A program made the translations under genes and the position numbers. Shown here piece by piece: positions 16,978-25,740 of a stretch of 64,000 nt of DNA. The stretch is from CAYRWR01 sp964537555 (lineage in GTDB: Bacteria; Spirochaetota; Brevinematia; Brevinematales; CAYRWR01): assembly GCA_964537555.1 (NCBI GenBank), contig CAZIAD010000008.1:1-64000 (forward strand). Reading direction: 5' to 3'. How positions within the stretch are numbered: position 1 is the first letter of the stretch; every line of letters begins with the position of its first letter. The notes beneath the pieces were generated by a model. It was not told the DNA's origin. It searched no databases and saw only the letters and a list, made by a program, of their open reading frames with translations.

Positions 16978-17946
16978 ATGGATCCTAAAAAACCCAATAT
17001 AATAATCAGTGCCTGTATAGGCCACGAAGCCTGCCGCTGGAACGGGGCTATGATACAGAGTGATATCGTGGAGCAGTTTAAGCCCTGGTTTAACTATATA
17101 ACTGTCTGCCCGGAGCGGGATATCGGACTGGGAGTGCCCCGGCTCTCTCTGCGCCTGGTGCAATCCGGGGAGAATCTCCGCCTCGTACAAAATGAGACAG
17201 ATCTGGATCTTACAGATAAGCTCAGTTCCTATTGTGATGATTTTCTGGGCCGGCAGACATCAATTGACGGCTTTATCCTCAAGGACCGTTCTCCTTCCTG
17301 TGGATTCCGGGATGTCAAGGTATATCCCCGCACCGGTAAAGTGGCTGCCCTGAGCGGCAGCGGCACCGGGATCTTCGGCAGTGTGATACATGAGCGTTAC
17401 CGGCATGTGGCCCATGAGACGGAAGGCCGTATCCGTAATTTTACTATCCGGGAGCATTTCCTGACACATGTCTTTATCAGCCATACTTTCCGCACCCAGG
17501 TCATCCCAGGAAGTATGAAAGACCTGGTGGCATTTCACTCCCGGGCCAAGTACCTTCTCATGGCCTACAATCAGTCTGCCCTCAAAAAGATGGGCTCCCT
17601 GGTAGCCAATCATGCCGGCCTCCCCTTTCAGGAAGTGGTTTTCTCATATAAAGAACTCCTGGATCAGGCCCTGGACAGCCCGGCCCGTATTCCTTCCATC
17701 ATCAATGTACTGATGCATGCCCTGGGTTATTTTTCTGAAGTCCTCAATGCAGAAGAAAAGGCCTGGTTCCTGGATAATCTGGACGCATACCGTAAAGGCG
17801 CCATCCCCCTGAGCGTATGTAATGCCATACTGAATAGCTGGATCATACGCTATAAGGAAAAATATCTGGCACAGCAGTTTTTCTTTCAGCCCTATCCTCA
17901 GGAGCTGGTCCATATCACTGATTCCGGGAAAGGACGGGATTATTAA
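16978..17946 (+). CDS. DUF523-DUF1722 fusion protein (YbgA-like)
   Basis: A 322-residue protein joining two known domains. The N-terminal DUF523 part (about 1-155) has conserved cysteines in SACIGHEACRWNG, TVCPE and DRSPSCG; relatives include the thiouracil desulfurase TudS, which holds a [4Fe-4S] cluster. The C-terminal DUF1722 part (about 190-310, VAFHSRAKYLLMAYNQ...PLSVCNAILNSW) is like E. coli YbgA. The biological substrate of the fusion is not established. AAGAGGTG precedes the ATG. It is divergent from ldhA and upstream of the rex unit. Confidence 0.88.
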   Translation: MDPKKPNIIISACIGHEACRWNGAMIQSDIVEQFKPWFNYITVCPERDIGLGVPRLSLRLVQSGENLRLVQNETDLDLTDKLSSYCDDFLGRQTSIDGFILKDRSPSCGFRDVKVYPRTGKVAALSGSGTGIFGSVIHERYRHVAHETEGRIRNFTIREHFLTHVFISHTFRTQVIPGSMKDLVAFHSRAKYLLMAYNQSALKKMGSLVANHAGLPFQEVVFSYKELLDQALDSPARIPSIINVLMHALGYFSEVLNAEEKAWFLDNLDAYRKGAIPLSVCNAILNSWIIRYKEKYLAQQFFFQPYPQELVHITDSGKGRDY

Positions 17947-17951
17947 GCTTA

Positions 17952-17969
17952 CTGTGAATATTTTCACAG
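17952..17969 (+). promoter_or_regulatory. Distal Rex box upstream of rex
   Basis: CTGTGAATATTTTCACAG contains TGTGAA-N4-TTCACA, the known Rex consensus, with perfect half-sites. It lies just after the DUF523 gene stop and 76 bp upstream of a second box at the rex promoter, about 30-47 bases upstream of the -35. Confidence 0.85.
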
Positions 17970-17998
17970 ATATAAGAAAAATAAAGCCTTCAAATCCC

Positions 17999-18044
17999 TT
18001 GACAAAGTCGCTTAAACAAGCTATTATGTGTGAAATATTTCACA
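17999..18044 (+). promoter_or_regulatory. rex promoter with proximal Rex box
   Basis: TTGACA (17999-18004), a 17-base spacer and TATTAT (18022-18027) form a strong promoter. The 16-bp perfect palindrome TGTGAAATATTTCACA (18029-18044) begins two bases after the -10 and covers the start site. This matches the Rex operator and indicates negative autoregulation, released when NADH/NAD+ rises. Confidence 0.92.
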
Positions 18045-18053
18045 GGTAAAAAG

Positions 18054-18677
18054 ATGGATATACCCCTGAAGAGCATCAGCCGCCTCACTGCATTGTACCA
18101 GACTCTGCTCAACCTGCAAAACCGGGGCCAGGACCGTGTCTCTTCATCGGAGCTGGAGGAGATCACCGGGATCTCAGCCGCCACTATCCGCAAAGATCTG
18201 CAGTATTTAGGCAGCCCGGGACAAAATGGGGCCGGTTATGACAGTGACACAGTTGCCCGTGCCATCTGCACCAGGTTCGGACTGGACAAGGAGACCCGGG
18301 CCTGTATCGTAGGCCTGGGAAATCTGGGACAGGCTATACTGCAATACGAGCAGTTTAACCATAGCGGTTACAGCATCATCGCCGGATTTGATGCCAATAC
18401 CAATAAAGTAGAGACCATGCCCTCCCCGGTCAGGCTCTACCCCACTTATGAGATGGAAGACGTGATCCGGCGTTATGAGATAGAAATGGGTATTATAGCA
18501 GTACCGGCATCAGCCGCCCGGGATGTAGCCCGTACTCTGATAGATGCAGGGATACGCTCCCTCATTAATTTTGCCCCGGTGATAATAAATGTAAAAAAAG
18601 CGAATGTGATAATCCGGAACATAGACATCATGCAGGAGTTTCGCATAGTTTCGGCCATACGAAATCTACAAAAATAA
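18054..18677 (+). CDS. rex: Redox-sensing transcriptional repressor Rex
   Basis: Rex reads the NADH/NAD+ ratio and represses fermentation and redox genes when NAD+ is high. This protein has an N-terminal winged helix (LPLKSI-like start, LTALYQTLLNL, SSSELEEITGISAATIRKDLQYLG) and a C-terminal Rossmann domain (ACIVGLGNLGQAIL, then IIAVPASAARDVA and INFAPV). About 207 residues from ATG 18054 is a normal length. An earlier GTG at 18030 is in frame but lies inside the Rex box, so 18054 is preferred. It leads a unit with serC (25-base gap) and serA. Confidence 0.95.
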   Translation: MDIPLKSISRLTALYQTLLNLQNRGQDRVSSSELEEITGISAATIRKDLQYLGSPGQNGAGYDSDTVARAICTRFGLDKETRACIVGLGNLGQAILQYEQFNHSGYSIIAGFDANTNKVETMPSPVRLYPTYEMEDVIRRYEIEMGIIAVPASAARDVARTLIDAGIRSLINFAPVIINVKKANVIIRNIDIMQEFRIVSAIRNLQK

Positions 18678-18702
18678 GTGCTATCTATCAAGGAGGTTAG
18701 CA

Positions 18703-19785
18703 ATGAACAGAGTGTATAATTTTTCCGCTGGTCCATCCATGCTATTCGAGGATGTACTGAAGCAGGCACAGTCAGAGATGATGAATTACAAAGACTCAGG
18801 AATGTCTGTCATGGAAATGTCCCATAGATCCAAGACTTATCAGGCCATCATTGATGAAGCCGAAGCTGATCTGCGCGAGATCATGGCCATTCCCGCGAAC
18901 TACAAGGTACTGTTCCTCCAGGGAGGAGCTTCCACCCAGTTTGCCATGATCCCCCTGAACCTGTTCAACGGCTCTAAAAAGGCCGACTTTGTCAATACCG
19001 GAGCCTGGTCCAAGAAAGCAATCGCAGAAGCCAAGCGTTACGGTACAGCTAATGTGATCGCGTCTTCTGAAGACAAGACCTTCAGCTATATACCCAAGGT
19101 GACTAAAGATATGCTGGATCCTCAGGCAGACTATGTTCACATCACCAGTAACAATACCATCTATGGCACTGTATTTACCGAGCTGCCCGACACCGGCAAG
19201 GTGCCCCTGGTAGCCGATATGTCCTCCAATATACTGAGCCAGGTCTATGATGTGAGCAAATTCGGCCTCATCTATGCCGGCGCTCAAAAGAACATCGGCC
19301 CGGCCGGTGTGACAGTGGTCATCATCCGGGAAGACCTGATCGGTAAAGCCATGGACATCTGCCCCACTATGCTGAATTACCAGACCCATGCTGAAGAGGG
19401 CTCTATGTTTAACACCCCTCCCACTTTTGCCATTTACGTCGCCGGACTGACCTTTAAGTACCTCAAGAAGAATGGCGGTATTGCGGCTATGGAAAAGATC
19501 AACCGGGCCAAGGCTGCCCGCCTCTACAAGGCCATTGATGACTCCAGCCTGTTCAGCTGCCCCACTAATGTAAAAGACCGCTCTATCATGAATGTGCCGT
19601 TCGTGACGGGGAATGACGACCTGGATGCGAAGTTCATCAAGGAAGCTACAGCCCAGGGCCTCACTACCCTCAAAGGCCACCGCTCTGTAGGCGGTATGCG
19701 GGCCAGCATCTACAATGCCATGCCCGAAGCCGGTGTAGACAAGTTGATCAGCTTTATGCAGCAATTTGAAAAAGAAAATAAATAA
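18703..19785 (+). CDS. serC: Phosphoserine aminotransferase
   Basis: A 360-residue PLP enzyme converting 3-phosphohydroxypyruvate to phosphoserine, the second step of serine synthesis. The N-terminus VYNFSAGPSMLFEDVL and the conserved FLQGGAS segment are diagnostic; the PLP lysine lies in YAGAQKNIGPAG, and GGMRASIYNAMPE closes the C-terminus. AAGGAGG precedes the ATG. It follows rex and is followed after 12 bases by serA, so it is probably co-transcribed under Rex control. Confidence 0.96.
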   Translation: MNRVYNFSAGPSMLFEDVLKQAQSEMMNYKDSGMSVMEMSHRSKTYQAIIDEAEADLREIMAIPANYKVLFLQGGASTQFAMIPLNLFNGSKKADFVNTGAWSKKAIAEAKRYGTANVIASSEDKTFSYIPKVTKDMLDPQADYVHITSNNTIYGTVFTELPDTGKVPLVADMSSNILSQVYDVSKFGLIYAGAQKNIGPAGVTVVIIREDLIGKAMDICPTMLNYQTHAEEGSMFNTPPTFAIYVAGLTFKYLKKNGGIAAMEKINRAKAARLYKAIDDSSLFSCPTNVKDRSIMNVPFVTGNDDLDAKFIKEATAQGLTTLKGHRSVGGMRASIYNAMPEAGVDKLISFMQQFEKENK

Positions 19786-19797
19786 AAGGAAAAAGCT

Positions 19798-20967
19798 ATG
19801 TTTAAAATACAGACTCTCAACAAGATCGATACCACCGGACTCAATCTCTTTCCCCGGGATGATTATGAAGTAGCCTCAGAGATCAGCCATCCTGACGGCA
19901 TCCTGGTGCGCAGTGCCAAGATGCATGATATGGAGATCCCTCCTACCCTGAAGGCTATCGCCCGGGCCGGAGCCGGGGTCAACAATATCCCCATAGAAAA
20001 ATGTTCGGAAAAAGGGATCGTGGTATTCAATACTCCCGGTGCCAATGCCAACGGGGTAAAGGAGCTGGTCCTGACTTCTATGTTATTGTCCGCCCGTAAG
20101 GTAGTAGAAGGTATCAACTGGGTCAAGACCCTCAAAGGTACTGAAGAAGATGTCTCCAAGCTGGTAGAAAGCAATAAGTCTAATTTTGCCGGAAACGAGA
20201 TACAGGGCAAGACCCTGTGTGTGATCGGACTGGGAGCCATCGGTGTAATGGTGGCCAATGCCGCTATCGCCCTGGGAATGCGGGTCATCGGATATGACCC
20301 CTTTATCTCTGTGGAATCGGCCTGGGGCCTGTCCCGGGACGTAGAACGGGCTACCGGTATAGAAGCAGCTATCACAGAAGCTAACTACATCACCGTACAC
20401 GTACCTCTCAATGATAAGACCAGGGGCATGTTTAATGCTGAAAGATTCGCCCTTCTTAAGAACAATGTCACTCTGCTGAACTTCAGCCGTAACGGCCTCA
20501 TCAGCAATGATGACCTGCGCAAAGCCATCAATGACGGTAAGATAGCCAACTATGTGACTGACTTCCCGGATGCAGAGCTGATCGAGATGGAACACGTGAC
20601 CTGTATACCCCACCTGGGCGCTTCTACCGAGGAGTCAGAGGTCAACTGTGCAGTCATGGCAGTAAACCAGATGAAGGACTTCCTGGCCTATGGCAACATC
20701 AAGAACTCCGTTAATTTCCCTGAATGTGAGATGCCATTCACCGGTAAGACCCGCCTCCTCATTGCCAATAAAAACATCCCCAATATGCTGGGGCAGTTTA
20801 CCAGTATCCTGGCTGAGAGCAAGGTCAATATCGCCGATATGCTCAACAAGCACAAAGAGGACTATGCTTACACTATCATTGACACCGATAGCGACATCAG
20901 CGAGTCTTTGCTGAGCAAGATAAAAGGCATTGAAGGTGTTACTATGGTACGCCTGATCGAAAAATAG
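19798..20967 (+). CDS. serA: D-3-phosphoglycerate dehydrogenase with ACT domain
   Basis: A 389-residue enzyme starting serine synthesis by oxidising 3-phosphoglycerate with NAD+. The Rossmann motif CVIGLGAIGVMVANAA, the substrate-binding ARAGAGVNNIP and FNTPGANANGV, and the histidine of CIPHLGASTEE are present. A C-terminal ACT domain (about 315-389, RLLIANKNIPNMLGQFTSILA) suggests feedback by serine. Because the reaction makes NADH, sharing the rex transcript links serine output to redox state. A strong terminator follows. Confidence 0.95.
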   Translation: MFKIQTLNKIDTTGLNLFPRDDYEVASEISHPDGILVRSAKMHDMEIPPTLKAIARAGAGVNNIPIEKCSEKGIVVFNTPGANANGVKELVLTSMLLSARKVVEGINWVKTLKGTEEDVSKLVESNKSNFAGNEIQGKTLCVIGLGAIGVMVANAAIALGMRVIGYDPFISVESAWGLSRDVERATGIEAAITEANYITVHVPLNDKTRGMFNAERFALLKNNVTLLNFSRNGLISNDDLRKAINDGKIANYVTDFPDAELIEMEHVTCIPHLGASTEESEVNCAVMAVNQMKDFLAYGNIKNSVNFPECEMPFTGKTRLLIANKNIPNMLGQFTSILAESKVNIADMLNKHKEDYAYTIIDTDSDISESLLSKIKGIEGVTMVRLIEK

Positions 20968-20988
20968 GATCACATAAGATTTAATCAT

Positions 20989-21026
20989 AAAGAGGGGGGC
21001 CTGACACGCCCCCCTCTTTCTTTTTA
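20989..21026 (+). terminator. Intrinsic terminator after serA
   Basis: A perfect 12-bp stem (AAAGAGGGGGGC with GCCCCCCTCTTT) around a 7-base loop is followed by CTTTTTA. The flanking A residues mean it could also act for the convergent kinase gene ending at 21040. Confidence 0.93.
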
Positions 21027-21039
21027 TAAACCGGCTTAT

Positions 21040-23832
21040 CTATTCAGATTCTTTCTTCAGATATCTGAGGGCTATTTGTTCGATTTCTTTTCTACTAAAA
21101 GGTTTATTAATACTGGCAGTAAAGCCGTATTGGGTGGGATTAGCCATGATCTCATCGGAAGCATAGCCGGAACAGACAAATACCGGTATATCCGGGTCTT
21201 TTTTTCTCAGTAGAGTAACCGCCTCCCTCCCCCCCATCCCACCGGGTATAGTCAGGTCAAAAAACAGAGCACTATAGCCTTCTTTGTTTTGTAGTGACTG
21301 CTCAAACTTCTCCAAAGCTTCCTGCCCGTTACAGGCGGTATCTACTTCATATCCCATACTGGCAAAGAGTCGGGATAGTATCTCCCTGATCATTTTCTCG
21401 TCATCCATGATGAGGACACGCCCTGACCCCTCATGCTTTTCTTCATACTCTATTCCTCCGGCAGGCTCCTGTCCCTCAGAGGCGGGAATGAGGAGGGTAA
21501 AGGTCGTGCCTTTCCCCTGTACAGACTCCACCTCTATGGAGCCGCCATGCCTTCTCAGAATAGAATGACACAGAGACAGCCCCAGGCCGTGGCCCTGGGT
21601 CTTGGTAGTAAAAAACGGGTCAAATATTGAAGTGAGTATGTCAGGAGGAATACCTATACCTTCGTCTGTTATACTTAATGTGACATACTTATCTGATTCC
21701 AGATTTATTTTTCTCACTTCTTCTTCTGTGCTATTTCGGGCAGTTATTCTGAGTGTCCCTCTGCCCGACATAGCCTGTACCGCATTCAGCACCAGATTAT
21801 TTATGACCTGACCTAATTGATCCGGGTCGAACTGGCTGACCCAGAGGTCTGATGAGATAGTGAAAACCGGGTTTACCGAAGAACCGCTCAGGGCAAATCT
21901 TACATTTTTTTCCAGAAAAGGCCTGAGCTCTATGTCTTTCTTAACGGGAGCTCCCCCTTTGGCAAAAGTGAGCAGCTGATGAGTGAGGCCCCGGGCCCGG
22001 TCCATAGCGTCCAGGGCTTCATCGATATAATTCAGAGCCTCAGACTGACCCGAAATCTCGCCCCGGGCCAGGTCTATAAAACCAAAGATCCCTCCCAGGA
22101 GATTATTAAAATCATGGGCTATCCCTCCGGCCAATACTCCCAGAGACTCCAGCTTCTGGTTGGTGGCTGCCGCTTCCATCAGTTTCTGCTTTTCCGTGAC
22201 ATCATTAAATACCACCACCAAGCCTATGGTCTCACTTTGAGGATTTTTAATGGGAGCCAGACTATCTTCGATCAGCTTTTTTTCTCCGTGTTTATCAGTC
22301 AGTAGGGTATGAGAGGGTAATTCCTGTATTTCCCCACTAGTCATCACTTTGTGGATTAATTCCTCTATACTGGTCCTGTGATGATGATTTTCCAGTTTCA
22401 ATATGCTGACCAGGTCCCGGCCCAGAGCTTCATCCTGAGACCAGCCACAGATCTTCTCAGCCATACGGTTCATGGAGCTTATTTTCCCGGACAGGTCAGT
22501 AGTGATCACACCATCACCGATACTCCGCAGTGTCACTGCCAGCCTTTCTTTTTCTGCTCTGATCCTGGATTCAAATTCTTTCTGATCAGTGATGTCTCTG
22601 ATCAGCCCTACAAAGTGGCACAGGCCATCCTGTTGTCCGATAAGACGAAACTGTGCCATCAGGATCCTGTCTTCACCTAAGCGATTTTGTATAGTCCATT
22701 CACCCTGGATATTTCCATCCCGGATCAGCCTTACCATGGACAGGATTGCCTGTTCTCTGCTCTCCTGCTCCGGAAACAGTGCATCAGCCCAGCCTATATC
22801 GCCAATTTCTTGAAGTGTATAGCCCGTCACTTTCTCCATAGCATGATTCCAGACAGAAAAACTCACAGGCAGAGATCCTCTACTCTCCTGCATCACACAT
22901 ATCCCCATATCCGCGTTATCAATGATCTGCTTGTTTAAAAAAGTCTCCCGGTGCAATGACTGTTCCATAGCCTTCTGAATATGGACATCCTGGGCTACGC
23001 CAATAATAGCAGCACTGCTTTCGGCAGTATCACGCAGATAAAATGACCAGTGAGTCCATCGGTACTCATCCCCGGTCTTTATCCTCAGGTCCAGAGAGCA
23101 TTCCTGCCTGTCCCGGCTTAGGTTTCGGATAGCTTCCTCCAGGCTCTGCGCATCATCAGGAGCCAGGATCTGCTTAAAAGGCTTGTTATTCAGTTCCTCT
23201 TCATTATAAGCATATTTAAGCCTGATTTGGGGTGTGATATACTTGATTTGAGCTTTATGGTCCAGGATCACCATCAGCCCCGGCATATATTCCAGCATCA
23301 TCCTGTATCTTTCCATATAATGCACATTGCTGAGTGCCAGTGAAAAATGGCTGGCCATACCGATCAGCAGTTCCCTTCTCTTTTCGACGTCACAGCTTTT
23401 TTTCAGACCCAGCACGATCAGCCCATACAGCCTGTTTTCCAGCAAGAGGGGCAGTATTGCGATGGAGTTTAATCCATCTTGCTTACATTCCTCTTTGCTA
23501 CATCTCCCGTCATTATTCAGGTCTCTCGAAAAAACCAAACTGAGGGTACGTACAGCTTCACCACACAGACAGGACTCCCTGTCATGAGTTTCAAATACCG
23601 CATCCCCCTGTACTTCAGGAAAACTCCAGCTGAGCCTTAATACCGGGCCCACAGACCTATAGAACAACATCCGGTCCGGATCCAATAAGTCTTTTATCAT
23701 CTTTAGGCCGGCATTCTGAAGGTCAGTGGTATTGAGAAAGGTGGAGATGTATTCGGAAAACCGATTCAAAGCCTGCAGGTCCTGAACTATATCCCAGTCA
23801 TCCTGTCGCAGAGCTACCGTATTGGATAGCAT
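21040..23832 (-). CDS. GAF/multi-PAS hybrid sensor histidine kinase with receiver domain
   Basis: A 930-residue soluble signalling protein with no membrane segment. Order: a GAF-like domain with clustered cysteines (SCLCGEAV, RCSKEECKQ, about 30-165), three PAS domains (about 175-300, 300-420, 430-550, each ending near a PAC segment), a HisKA dimerisation domain with LAGGIAHDFNNLLG (phospho-acceptor H), an HATPase domain (VINNLVLNAVQAM, ITDEGIGIP, TTKTQGHGLGLSL) and a C-terminal receiver (LFFDLTIPGGMGG, VFVCSGYA). ATG 23832 has GGAGG just upstream. No output regulator is adjacent, so the signal may pass through its own receiver or a distant partner. Confidence 0.93.
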   Translation of the reverse strand: MLSNTVALRQDDWDIVQDLQALNRFSEYISTFLNTTDLQNAGLKMIKDLLDPDRMLFYRSVGPVLRLSWSFPEVQGDAVFETHDRESCLCGEAVRTLSLVFSRDLNNDGRCSKEECKQDGLNSIAILPLLLENRLYGLIVLGLKKSCDVEKRRELLIGMASHFSLALSNVHYMERYRMMLEYMPGLMVILDHKAQIKYITPQIRLKYAYNEEELNNKPFKQILAPDDAQSLEEAIRNLSRDRQECSLDLRIKTGDEYRWTHWSFYLRDTAESSAAIIGVAQDVHIQKAMEQSLHRETFLNKQIIDNADMGICVMQESRGSLPVSFSVWNHAMEKVTGYTLQEIGDIGWADALFPEQESREQAILSMVRLIRDGNIQGEWTIQNRLGEDRILMAQFRLIGQQDGLCHFVGLIRDITDQKEFESRIRAEKERLAVTLRSIGDGVITTDLSGKISSMNRMAEKICGWSQDEALGRDLVSILKLENHHHRTSIEELIHKVMTSGEIQELPSHTLLTDKHGEKKLIEDSLAPIKNPQSETIGLVVVFNDVTEKQKLMEAAATNQKLESLGVLAGGIAHDFNNLLGGIFGFIDLARGEISGQSEALNYIDEALDAMDRARGLTHQLLTFAKGGAPVKKDIELRPFLEKNVRFALSGSSVNPVFTISSDLWVSQFDPDQLGQVINNLVLNAVQAMSGRGTLRITARNSTEEEVRKINLESDKYVTLSITDEGIGIPPDILTSIFDPFFTTKTQGHGLGLSLCHSILRRHGGSIEVESVQGKGTTFTLLIPASEGQEPAGGIEYEEKHEGSGRVLIMDDEKMIREILSRLFASMGYEVDTACNGQEALEKFEQSLQNKEGYSALFFDLTIPGGMGGREAVTLLRKKDPDIPVFVCSGYASDEIMANPTQYGFTASINKPFSRKEIEQIALRYLKKESE

Positions 23833-23923
23833 ACTCACCTCCGGAAACTCAATTTATTGAATTTAAATGAGTTAAGTTAATTATTGTTATATTTAGGCAT
23901 TTCCAGTGCTTTTTACAACTCAT

Positions 23924-23952
23924 ATTAAAACACTATTTCAAAATATTGTCAA
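23924..23952 (-). promoter_or_regulatory. Promoter of the hybrid kinase gene
   Basis: On the minus strand TTGACA (23947-23952), a 17-base spacer and TTTAAT (23924-23929). It leaves an AT-rich leader of about 80 bases before the ATG. Confidence 0.65.
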
Positions 23953-24072
23953 CAGGATTTAGCAATTTAATCGATTTTAAATGTAAATATAACATGGGCA
24001 TGGTGATTTACTGATTGGATAGTCAGATTGATGTGATATGGAATAGATTCAGGCATTTTGGGGTTTATACAG

Positions 24073-24306
24073 TCAACTGATCAGCTCTTCCTTTAGTCTC
24101 CACATCTGAAATTCATCTCCGTTTTTACCTATAGTAAAAAATGAATCTCCGTCCGACAGGATGTCTGTATTGGCATCATTGAGTTTTTGATCGAGCTGCA
24201 GATATTCCGGTACGGAAATAGGCTGAGGAATTCCCTGCAGCAGCTTTTCTAGCTCAGAAAAGCTCAGCCTTCTTGATTTATAGGCACTGAGTTGCTGTAT
24301 ATCCAT
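24073..24306 (-). CDS. Small hypothetical protein
   Basis: A 77-residue, soluble, slightly acidic protein preceded by GGGGAGG with normal spacing, which is the main reason to accept it. No transmembrane helix, signal or cysteine motif. The end (DGDSFFTIGKNGDEFQMWRLKEEL) looks like a small beta-sheet segment. It stands alone between the kinase and the CBM21 lipoprotein. No function is assigned. Confidence 0.6.
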   Translation of the reverse strand: MDIQQLSAYKSRRLSFSELEKLLQGIPQPISVPEYLQLDQKLNDANTDILSDGDSFFTIGKNGDEFQMWRLKEELIS

Positions 24307-24407
24307 TTTGGCCTCCCCATTACTCTTGATATACCTATATCATCGGGAAAAGCTTAGGAATCTTTATATTTGTTTCTGAATCAGTTTTTTACCCCGGGCC
24401 CCTACAA

Positions 24408-24439
24408 CAAAAAACAGCCCTCAAAATGAGAGCTGCTTT
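24408..24439 (-). terminator. Intrinsic terminator after the CBM21 lipoprotein
   Basis: On the minus strand CAGCTCTCA (24427-24435) pairs with TGAGGGCTG (24415-24423, one G-U pair) and is followed by a T run (24409-24414). Confidence 0.8.
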
Positions 24440-24468
24440 TCTATAAAAAATCATGATTTGGAGCGCGA

Positions 24469-25287
24469 TTAGCGGACTGTCTCACTTCCGGTGATGATAT
24501 AGTTATCACCCAGATTGTTGTCCCAGTCGTTATTGGCAGGGGTGCTGTAGTTTACAGCGAATTCTACATTAGCAGCTGCATAAGGCAGTACCACTGAGAA
24601 CCACCATACTTCCCCATCCAGCCCTTCTTCGGACTGGTAGTGGCCTTTCAGTTCTATCACGTCGACCCAGTTATTGGTGGTATACTTGATGGTCAGGTCT
24701 TTTTCATAGAACAGGTCTTTTACATAGACATATCCGGTAAACTGGGGAGGATAGGGGTTGTAGCTGGGCCCTACTGTGTAGTAAGCATAGTCCAGTTCCA
24801 CATTGTCCTTTCCAAAAGCGATCATATCGTCAAAGCTCAGCCAGTAGTCATAACCACCGTTGTTGTCCCAGTATTCTGTGCCATTAGCGATATACTTGAC
24901 CGCAAAGCGGGCATAACCGTCAGGGTCTACTGATTCGTTCATTCCTTCGATCACAAAAGCCCAGATCTCTTTGTCGCCGCTGTCTTTTACATAGACCGCA
25001 TTGACATCATACCAGTTCTCATTTCCATTGACACCGGGGGCTACATAATGGACTACTACCTGGGGTGCAGATCCCTTCTGTACTTCTACATTACCCTTGA
25101 TGTCATAGGTCTGGAACCCGGTAGGTATCACTTTAGCAGACAGGAGCTTTACCTGTGTGCCTTCACCGAATCCGGCGATCCCGGATATTTTTCCACCCAG
25201 AGTGGGTTTTTCATTCACACCGGCCACACTACAAGCAGACAGTGCTATCACAGTCACCATAACCAGAATTGCTACTATCTTCTTCAT
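24469..25287 (-). CDS. Lipoprotein with two CBM21-like starch-binding domains
   Basis: A 272-residue lipoprotein (signal with lipobox LSAC) with two similar domains of about 100 residues. Each ends with the CBM21 signature seen in starch- and glycogen-binding proteins: YWDNNGGYDYWL in the first and DWDNNLGDNYII in the second, preceded by a ligand-strand tryptophan pattern (NWYDVNAVYVKD and NWVDVIELKGHY). CBM21 normally targets glucoamylase or glycogen phosphatase subunits to polysaccharide; here no catalytic domain is present. A cell-surface starch-binding role is inferred, fitting the amylase lipoprotein in the same window. It has its own promoter and terminator. Confidence 0.85.
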   Translation of the reverse strand: MKKIVAILVMVTVIALSACSVAGVNEKPTLGGKISGIAGFGEGTQVKLLSAKVIPTGFQTYDIKGNVEVQKGSAPQVVVHYVAPGVNGNENWYDVNAVYVKDSGDKEIWAFVIEGMNESVDPDGYARFAVKYIANGTEYWDNNGGYDYWLSFDDMIAFGKDNVELDYAYYTVGPSYNPYPPQFTGYVYVKDLFYEKDLTIKYTTNNWVDVIELKGHYQSEEGLDGEVWWFSVVLPYAAANVEFAVNYSTPANNDWDNNLGDNYIITGSETVR

Positions 25288-25318
25288 GTTAGTACCTCTT
25301 TCTTAAATTTCTGCAAAT

Positions 25319-25369
25319 ATTATACACGATATTTAAGCATTAGTCAACTTATTTAGTGCATATTGCACT
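25319..25369 (-). promoter_or_regulatory. CBM21 lipoprotein promoter with upstream palindrome
   Basis: On the minus strand TTGACT (25342-25347), 17 bases, TATAAT (25319-25324). A palindrome AGTGCA-TAT-TGCACT (25355-25369) lies just upstream of the -35, where an activator could bind. It does not match the LacI-type site at the amylase. Confidence 0.75.
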
Positions 25370-25488
25370 TTTATGTGACATCTGATTTACCAGCTATAGA
25401 TAAGCCTACTCTTTACAAAAAAATAATTACTGGATGGAAACAGTTCCTGAATCCACCCGGATACTGATGATTAGCGTTTCCAGCCGGC

Positions 25489-25740
25489 CTACTCTTCTAT
25501 CTTACTCATGGTCACGATAGTATAGACCTTATCCCAGTCATAATAGGCATTGACGGCCTCTTTGTCTTTTTGCTCGGTGATCCGGATAAATTCCTCTCCC
25601 AAAAAGAGAGTGGCATTTTCAAAGATTTTACCTTCATTGATCTGGAGCTTTAATCCTTTTCTTTGCTTGCGGGATAAGGTTCCCTGTACCGGTGAGCTGG
25701 CATACTCCAGTATTTTCTCCCAGGTCTGATTGAGCGCCAT
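25489..25740 (-). CDS. Small hypothetical protein
   Basis: An 83-residue soluble protein starting MALNQTWEKILEYAS. ATG 25740 has AAGGAGGAT upstream; a longer upstream start has no such site. The sequence alternates short beta-like strands (GLKLQINEGKIFENATLFL, FIRITEQ) with a C-terminal YDWDKVYTIVTMSKIEE. No family is recognised and the gene stands alone. Confidence 0.65.
   Translation of the reverse strand: MALNQTWEKILEYASSPVQGTLSRKQRKGLKLQINEGKIFENATLFLGEEFIRITEQKDKEAVNAYYDWDKVYTIVTMSKIEE

Noticed and set aside
18030..18056. GTG 18030 as the rex start
   Set aside because: It lies inside the Rex operator next to the expected transcription start; ATG 18054 leaves a sensible leader.
18796..19764. 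322-codon antisense frame over serC
   Set aside because: Codon-bias shadow of serC; no ribosome-binding site and no recognised domain.
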